From: Tolypocladium sp. Sup5 PDA-1
Lineage: Eukaryota > Ascomycota > Sordariomycetes > Hypocreales > Ophiocordycipitaceae
NCBI GenBank assembly: GCA_000750105.3
Contig: JPHH03000084.1
Span: 1 to 64,000 of the forward strand
DNA: 64,000 bases
Reading direction: 5' to 3'
In this document: piece by piece, positions 58,034 to 64,000 of the stretch
Position numbering within the stretch: position 1 is the first letter of the stretch
How the letters are laid out: each line of letters opens with the position of its first letter
The notes under the pieces: generated by a model
The model's database searches: none
Seen by the model: only the letters and a program-made list of their open reading frames with translations
What the model was told of the DNA's origin: nothing
Translations under genes and position numbers: made by a program

Positions 58034-59656
58034 TCAGACCGTCTCGGGCACCGCCTTCTCGTTGGCAGTGGAGCTGCTCGACGACATGGTGCGGTCGGAG
58101 ATGTGGCCGGCCGAGTCGGCGACGTGCCGCGTCAGCTCGACGTAGTCGTAGGCAAACTCGCCGAGCTGGCAGTCGTCGATGCCGACGTCCTCATCGTCGG
58201 CGGAGACGCGCAGGGACAGGCCGGGGACGAGGTTCATGAGGAAGAGGATGAGGCAGCTGAGGACAAAGGACCAGCCGAAGGCGGCGCAGACGCCGGCGAG
58301 CTGGTAGCCGAGCTGGACCCAGTTGTGCTCGATCCAGCCGATGGGGCTGTACGTGGTGCCGTCGAGGCCGGCGATGTAAGAACTGTGGCCGGTGGTTAGC
58401 GTCAACTCGCGCTTATGCTTAAAGAAGGATCGTTGGGGGACTCACGCTCCAAAGATGCCGGTCAGGATGTTGCCGACCATGCCTCCGATGCCGTGGACGG
58501 CAAAGATGTCGAGCGCATCGTCGACGCCGATGAGGAACTTGAGCTTGGTGGCAAAGTTGCAGCAAACGCCACCGCAGATGCCGATGATGACGGCGCCCCA
58601 GGGCGTGACGAAACCAGAGGCGGGCGTGATAGCCACGAGGCCAGAGATGGCGCCCGAGCAGAAGCCAATGGTGCTCCATTTCTTCTCGAGACGGTAGTCG
58701 AGCAGGATCCAGGTGATGCCGCCGCACGAAGCGGCCAGGTTGGTGACGTAGCAGGCCATGATGGCGCGGATGTTCATGCCGAGCGCGGAGCCACCGTTGA
58801 AGCCGAACCAGCCGACCCAGAGGAAGACGGTGCCGACGACGACGTTGGTGACGCTGTGCGGGCGGTAGGGCAGGCCGGCGTTGCTCGAGTAGCCGGTGCG
58901 CTTGCCGAGCATGATGCTGTAGGCGAGGGCGCAGGTGCCCGAGGCGATGTGGACGGGGCCGCCGCCGGCGAAGTCGTAGGCGGGGAGCTTGAAGAGCCAG
59001 CCGTTGGAGTTCCAGGTCCAGTAGGCGATGGGGTCGTAGACGACGGTGGACCAGATGAAGATGAAGACGAGGGCCGGGAGCATGCGGCCGCGGTCGGTGA
59101 CGGCGCCGATGGCCAAGGCAGGGCTGTGTCCATGTCAGCAACTTGAACGTGGCGTACGGGTATCGAAGAGAAGGCACTCACGTAATGGCGGCAAACATGC
59201 CCTGGTACAGGCAAAACAGGATGTCGGGCAGGTTGGCCGATCCATTGGGCTCGCCGAGAGTCTTCATGAGGCCAAACTGGGTCAAGTCACCGAAGAAGGC
59301 GTTGCCGGTGCGCGAGAATGTGAGCGAGTAGCCCCAGAAGAACCACTGGAAGCTGATGACGGCGACGGAGAGCATCGACAGGAGGACGAGCTGTAGCGCC
59401 GACTTGCGGCGCGCGAGGCCGCTGTAGAAGAAGCCGACGCCGGGAATCATGAGCAACACCAGGACGGAGGAGATGGTGAGGAAGGCCATGTGTCCAGTCT
59501 AGAAACGAAGGGTCAGCCTGCGTCAGATTCTCCCCTGATCCTCGTGCCATGAGATGCGGTGGTACGCACGTCGTAGAAGATGTTGAGGTCGTGGACCCCA
59601 GAGGAGTAGCCGGCGTCGGCCGTGCCGGTCGTGCCATTGTATGTTTCTGCCGTCAT
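58034..59656 (-). CDS. mep: Ammonium transporter (Amt/Mep family)
   Basis: Exons 59570-59656, 59182-59498, 58446-59123 and 58034-58382 on the minus strand join in phase to 476 residues. The protein has about eleven hydrophobic segments. The first is MAFLTISSVLVLLMIPGVGFFYSGLARRKS. The family signature DFAGGGPVHIASG carries the first pore histidine and DIFAVHGIGGMVG the second. FYSGLARRKSAL and WVGWFGFNGGSALGMN are also characteristic. The cytosolic tail is acidic and Ser-rich. It imports ammonium across the plasma membrane, and the tail may carry regulatory phosphorylation. Paralogue (MepA, B or C) cannot be assigned. Introns are 71, 58 and 63 nt. It is expected to be under nitrogen repression by GATA factors, but that is inference. 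Confidence 0.95.
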
Positions 59657-62018
59657 GGTGATGGTGTTGGGAGAGATCCTGCTCTGCCTTGATTCCCACG
59701 ATCCAGACGGACGGGAGTACGATGCTGCGGATGAGCAAAAGGGGGAAGCAGTAGGAGGCAGACACGGGGGTGTTAATAAGGGGGGGGATCAACACCACGG
59801 TAGATATATCCCGACTAGCCTCCCTGTCACTGAGCTGAGAGTCACGGCCAGCACGGAATAGAGCTGAATAGTCATATGGAGCGGCTCGGGTGACCGTAGC
59901 TATCTCCTGTCCATGGTCAGGCGGTTGAGACCGGCGAGATAACCGGCGTAAGCGAAGCCAACAAGGGGCGATACGGCCACCAGCTGGGCGAAGTCGGCCA
60001 GCGAGTAAGGGTCAGCCCTCCCAGTTTCAATGCGAGACACCGCAGGCATTTCCAGCCAGCATCCTTGGACGCCAGGTGAGTATCAGCAGCACCATGTTAT
60101 CGCGACGACAGACGCACCTATCTGCCAATAAATGCGCCACCGCGGCTCTAGCCCCTGGACGAGCAACGACGTCTGATAACGATGGGCTTTCCGATAGGGA
60201 AGCGTGCCGTGGCTTTGGCTTGCGGGAGACGAGATGCTTAAACTGGGGCTTCCTTGCCGAGAGGAACACCTCCTGGGCTGTTTCTGTCGTAAGCCGACGC
60301 TTCCCCAGACGATTTGAAGTGTGTGCGTGATGATCCCTCGCCGTGGCTCTCTTGGCGTGCAGATGACGAGTTGGGGGCTGCATCAGATTGGAAGGTTCAT
60401 TATGGCCTGACTTGCAATAGTACGTAGTCCGTACACGGCGGTATCCAACGATGTTTGACCGGCCTCAAACCTTCGGAGCCTGCTTCATCAACGTCTTCTG
60501 GCCGCCGTTTCGCCGGGAGTTCCCGACAAAGGCATTGTCTCCAGCAAGCCACTGCCAACTAGCCATTAAAAGGCTATCGGCTGGCGCATAGTTGGCGATG
60601 TCGGTGAGTTGCACGCGACTCGCCAGACGTGACAGGCCGGCAAGCCATGGATGGCCTGGGGACGGGGTATTTGATGATGATGCGACAACCTGGACAGAGA
60701 GGTTTACGCAAAACAATTTGAGCTTATCCCGTTGGCGGTGACTGTTATCAACAGCACTCTCGCTCTCTTGCTGATACGTATCGAGGGCACCCTCTTGGAC
60801 TCGCATCCTCCAGGTCGCGACTCGAGAGATAGTGAGCCGGATGTTGGACTGTGGTGTGATTGGTGGATGCCCTTATCTCTGGGCGTGGCTGACGCTGTTG
60901 GACTAGCGCCGGGAGCGACCATGTCGTTGGGTGTGGAGTCTGCCCGTGGAGTCTGTGGACTCTTGTCACTCACTCTGTGGAGAGACCCCAGTGTGCTGCC
61001 GAGGCTCCCCGGACCCGCGAAATTGGGGTCCTGACAGTTTGAACTTGGCATTGCAGATGGCACAAGACAGCCTATACGACGCTGGCAGATGGCAGCTTCG
61101 CATCGGCTGTAAGTGCCTCACGTGCCGGTGGGACCCCCAAGATAACGGGCGAGTCAGCCATACAAGAATAAAGATGAAGACCAGACTCCTTCGCCGGCCG
61201 CCCACCACAAGGAGCCAGGACAAGGTTGGAACAAGCTTAAAATGCTGCGTGGCAGTCACTCGCCAATGGTCGAAGCTGCTAAAGACCCAGAGAAGACAGG
61301 AGGGGGACGGTGAATGAAGACGAACTTGTCGTATTGATTAGCCCGCCCTTTGAGCGCGATAGCATAAGGCCCCTGTTGATGCATGGAGATACCTCTGCCT
61401 GGTCGTGCCTTGTACTCGCACGTGGATAGTACTCCGTATTGAGTGAGATGTGAGTGGGCAGATATGCGTTCCATGTGCGGCCACGAGCTGAATCTCCGCT
61501 GCTCGCCCACTAGTTTCCACTTCTCGGTACGTATCCTAGCTCTCGTCGCGTCCGATGTCAATGTCGAATTGAGCGGGGAATACAGAGCTGGGCAGCCGTG
61601 ATCCGATGCATGACATCTCTCATCAGTGCGCTGAAACGGCTTGAGCCACCCATGCCTTCGTGGGGTCCTTCAGGCGATGCCGCTATCGCTGAATGGCGCC
61701 CCCGGGTTGAGTCCTTTCATCTGCAGGCCGTGATCCCACCATGCAGCAGTTTGGGCCTATGACATCGGGGGTGTGTTGTAGCGCATGAACTCGAACATGT
61801 AGTTCGTAGATGACCAGGATTTGAGCCGCAACAGGCCGCTCTCAACGGCATCATCGCAATAACTTGCAATTTGCTGCAAGGACCGGGCCGGAAATGACAG
61901 GATACGTTCCCGCAGTGTCCAATGGTGTGCTGTTTGTCCTCATCGCCATGAGGGACGGCGGCAGGCGTCGCCACGTGTAGGCTGTGCAAGGTCCAGGTCC
62001 AGGTCAAGGTCGCAGTCG
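59657..62018. other. Gene-free stretch
   Basis: About 2.4 kb upstream of the ammonium transporter and downstream of the peptidyl-tRNA hydrolase gene. It holds TACTCCGTA at 61430-61438. No frame shows a domain. Part of it is the transporter promoter. Confidence 0.5.
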
Positions 62019-62771
62019 TTATGTCTGTATCTCTGACCTCCACTCATCCTCCAGCTCGACCAGCCTCTTAGCAACCTCCAATGGGACAACCTCCTCCAAA
62101 AGTCTTCTCTGGTCGCCTGAAATCTTGTCGAGAACGTACTTGCTGACCGTCGCAGCATCCCTTGTTGCCGGCCGACCAATGCCGACGGCAACGCGCACAA
62201 AAGGGGACAGCGGGTATTTCTCCTGCGATAGAGATTTCTTGACGCTCTTGATGCCGTTATGGCCCCGAGGACTGCGGTCCCACGGCGTGAGTCTCACGAC
62301 GCCAAGATCCTTCTCCATCTCGTCGTGGACGATGACGAGGCTCAACGATGCCGGGTCGCTCTGTCTGACCATCTCCTGCCACACGCGCGCGACAAAGGGT
62401 CCGGAAATGTTCATCAGAGTCGGTGACTGCACCAGGGTATACTTGGGTCCCTGGGACACGAGACAGCTCTGTTTCCCCAGCGTCATCTCGCGGAAAGAGG
62501 GTTGACGGAGGGCTTTTGCGAGGCCATTGAGGGCGAAATGGCCCGCGGAATGTAGACTCTCATATTTAGGAAGGGGATTTCCTAGGCTGACGACTAGGAA
62601 ACGGGGATTGAACATGTTGGCACGCGGATGCGACCAAGCTGAACCTTGGACGTGAAAAAGGAGCAGCTCCATAAGACGCGGGGTCACGTGAGACGCGTGT
62701 GGCGGAGTCCTGCGACTGCGCCTCATAAGGTACTCCGTACCACTGACGTAGATGCGCCGATTGGGCAACAT
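62019..62771 (-). CDS. PTH1: Peptidyl-tRNA hydrolase, bacterial type (Pth1)
   Basis: The open frame codes 250 residues from the ATG at 62771. The conserved domain starts at FNPRFLVVSLGNPLPKYESL. Active-site elements are the Asn of LGNP, the His of LHSAGH (equivalent to the His of TRHNVG in bacteria), the Asp in VIVHDEMEKDLG and the Asn of SPRGHNGIKSV. The C-terminal helix is rich in Glu and Leu. It releases tRNA from stalled peptidyl-tRNA, probably in mitochondria in fungi. Three in-frame ATGs are possible: 62771, 62672 (MELLLFHVQG) and 62615 (MFNPRFL). The longest form adds an Arg-rich N terminus suitable for organelle targeting. It is divergent from the BAR-protein gene, with 176 bp between the starts. 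Confidence 0.88.
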   Translation of the reverse strand: MLPNRRIYVSGTEYLMRRSRRTPPHASHVTPRLMELLLFHVQGSAWSHPRANMFNPRFLVVSLGNPLPKYESLHSAGHFALNGLAKALRQPSFREMTLGKQSCLVSQGPKYTLVQSPTLMNISGPFVARVWQEMVRQSDPASLSLVIVHDEMEKDLGVVRLTPWDRSPRGHNGIKSVKKSLSQEKYPLSPFVRVAVGIGRPATRDAATVSKYVLDKISGDQRRLLEEVVPLEVAKRLVELEDEWRSEIQT

Positions 62772-62947
62772 CGTGGCTGCGCAGCCGGTTTAGTCGTCAC
62801 GCTCTTCAACACCACTCCCCGACCTCGACCTGCGCCGTGCAAGCAACCCCAACCCTCACGTCTACACAAAGCGAAGCCAAGCGACCTCGACCGCCCGACA
62901 TCCATAATTGATTCCGAGTCGATCCCCGAGAGCCAAAGACAGCCAAG

Positions 62948-63954
62948 ATGTCGTGGGCGGGTACGTGAAATCGCGGTTCTCCCCGCAACGCGATGGGAAG
63001 GGCTGATAAGGAGCAGGGTTCAAGAAGAATGTGAACCGCGCGACGACGCAGGTGATGATGAAGACGGGTATGTACGGGTTGGAGTATCCGTACGCGGCTG
63101 TTGATGCTTACGAAGTCTCCCAGGGCACGTGGAGAAGACAAACGATCGCGATTATGAAGTCGAGGAGAGGTGAGAGAGCTCCGGACACTGTCGACAATGA
63201 CTGGCGTGGCTGAGTCTTCGCTAGACGGTTTCGAACCATGGAGGCGGCATCGCTACGATTGCAAAAGGAAGCGAAGGGTTATCTTGATTCGCTTAGAGGT
63301 GAGCATCGACACGATGAGCCGATCTTTGGACGTCGCTAATCACCATGCCCAGCCATGACCGCGTCACAAATGAGGATAGCCGAAACGATAGACGCCTTTT
63401 ACGGAGACTCGGGCGCAAAGGACGGCGTCAGCAGAAGCTACAAGCAAGCAGTCGAAGACCTCGATGCCGAAACGATCAAGGCCCTCGACGGCCCCTACCG
63501 CACAACAGTCCTCGAGCCCATCACACGCTTCTGCGCCTACTTCCCCGACATCAACGAGTGCATCAAGAAGCGCTCGCACAAGCTCCTCGACTACGACGCC
63601 CTGCGTGCCAAGGTCAAGCGCCTCGTCGAGAAACCCGACAAGGACGCCACCAAGCTGCCGCGCACTGAGAAGGAGCTGGAGATGGCCAAGGTGGCGTATG
63701 AGCAGCTCAACGAGCAGCTGCACTCGGAGCTGCCGCAGCTGATTGACCTTCGCGTGCCTTACCTAGATCCAACGTTCGAGGCTCTTGTCAAGATTCAGCT
63801 GCGCTTTTGCGCCGAGGCGTACTCACGAATGGCGCAGGTGCAGCAGTACCTGGATGCGGATACCAGAGACCAGTACGCCGAAGGGCATCTGGATGCCAGA
63901 GTGGAGCAGGTCCTGCAAGAAATTCGGGAGCTGAGCATCAGCGGTACAGTGTAA
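62948..63954 (+). CDS. RVS161: BAR-domain protein Rvs161/Hob3 (amphiphysin-like)
   Basis: Five exons, 62948-62960, 63017-63067, 63124-63169, 63225-63298 and 63353-63954, give 261 residues, the family length. The first exon is only 13 nt (MSWAG). The protein reads GFKKNVNRATTQVMMKTG, then HVEKTNDRDYEVEERRFRTM, LRLQKEAKGYLDSLRAMTAS, then LDGPYRTTVLEPITRFCAYF, LPRTEKELEMAKVAYEQLN and ALVKIQLRFCAEAYSRMAQV. This is a complete BAR domain without SH3, as in Rvs161. It binds and curves membranes at endocytic sites and helps actin organisation and cell fusion. Introns are about 54-57 nt. All phases match. It lies in the same window as AP-2 mu, another endocytic factor, but not adjacent. Confidence 0.96.
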
Positions 63955-64000
63955 AGGTATGGAGAATCAAATCTATTAACGGGTTAACGGGCTACGTCGA

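Noticed and set aside
58419..59177. 252-codon frame rich in His, Arg and Leu overlapping the ammonium transporter
   Set aside because: It is a second reading frame of the transporter's third exon. Its sequence is a frame-shifted shadow without hydrophobic segments.
1..64000. A coherent secondary-metabolite or defence gene cluster
   Set aside because: Redox enzymes and an amidohydrolase lie in the same region, but there is no core synthase, transporter or cluster regulator next to them, so co-location is not evidence of a pathway.

Overview
The window is a piece of a filamentous ascomycete genome, most likely a sordariomycete and probably Hypocreales. Every intact gene I recognise is a typical Pezizomycotina protein. 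Introns are short (about 50-95 nt) with GTRNGT-like donors and YAG acceptors. Genes lie on both strands without operons, leaders are pyrimidine-rich, and intergenic spaces are long. There are no bacterial or viral features, and I found no tRNA or rRNA gene. Exon coordinates were derived by joining reading frames at visible splice sites and checking phase by hand.

Layout. 1-8560: a very long gene-free stretch that ends as the leader of a Pac2-type WOPR transcription factor (8561-9910). 9911-16816: a gene-poor zone holding three decayed genes, an M13 metallopeptidase, a 2EXR-domain protein and a protein kinase. 16817-29805: a metabolic and housekeeping run with aquaporin, a binuclear-metal amidohydrolase, a small secreted protein with 18 cysteines, an Old-Yellow-Enzyme-like flavin oxidoreductase, a DsbA/FrnE-type oxidoreductase, a phospholipase-D-like protein, an unknown 175-residue protein and the AP-2 mu clathrin adaptor. 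29806-38630: a second accessory stretch with a local group of small Cys/His-rich genes, one intact, one frameshifted and one fragmentary. 38631-51155: a small conserved protein, Sec72, ribosomal protein uL13, a BAG/ubiquitin-like co-chaperone, an aldehyde dehydrogenase, a glutaredoxin and mitochondrial Aim18. 51156-53783: a GH36 alpha-galactosidase wrecked by frameshifts, a 16-bp duplication and a roughly 0.26-kb insertion flanked by 7-bp repeats, followed by a foldback element. 54703-63954: the Grr1-type F-box protein, a Mep ammonium transporter, peptidyl-tRNA hydrolase and the BAR protein Rvs161/Hob3.

No dedicated multi-gene pathway is evident. Several genes touch shared processes: endocytosis and membrane shape (AP-2 mu, Rvs161), nutrient sensing and uptake (Grr1, Mep, aquaporin), redox (OYE, DsbA, ALDH, glutaredoxin) and protein biogenesis (uL13, Sec72, BAG, Pth). 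The most interesting material is the accessory part: the triple-repeat cysteine-rich secretory protein, the Cys/His-rich family with members in different states of decay, the graveyard of pseudogenes, and a dispersed near-palindromic 9-mer (TACGGAGTA / TACGAAGTA) that recurs in intergenic DNA.
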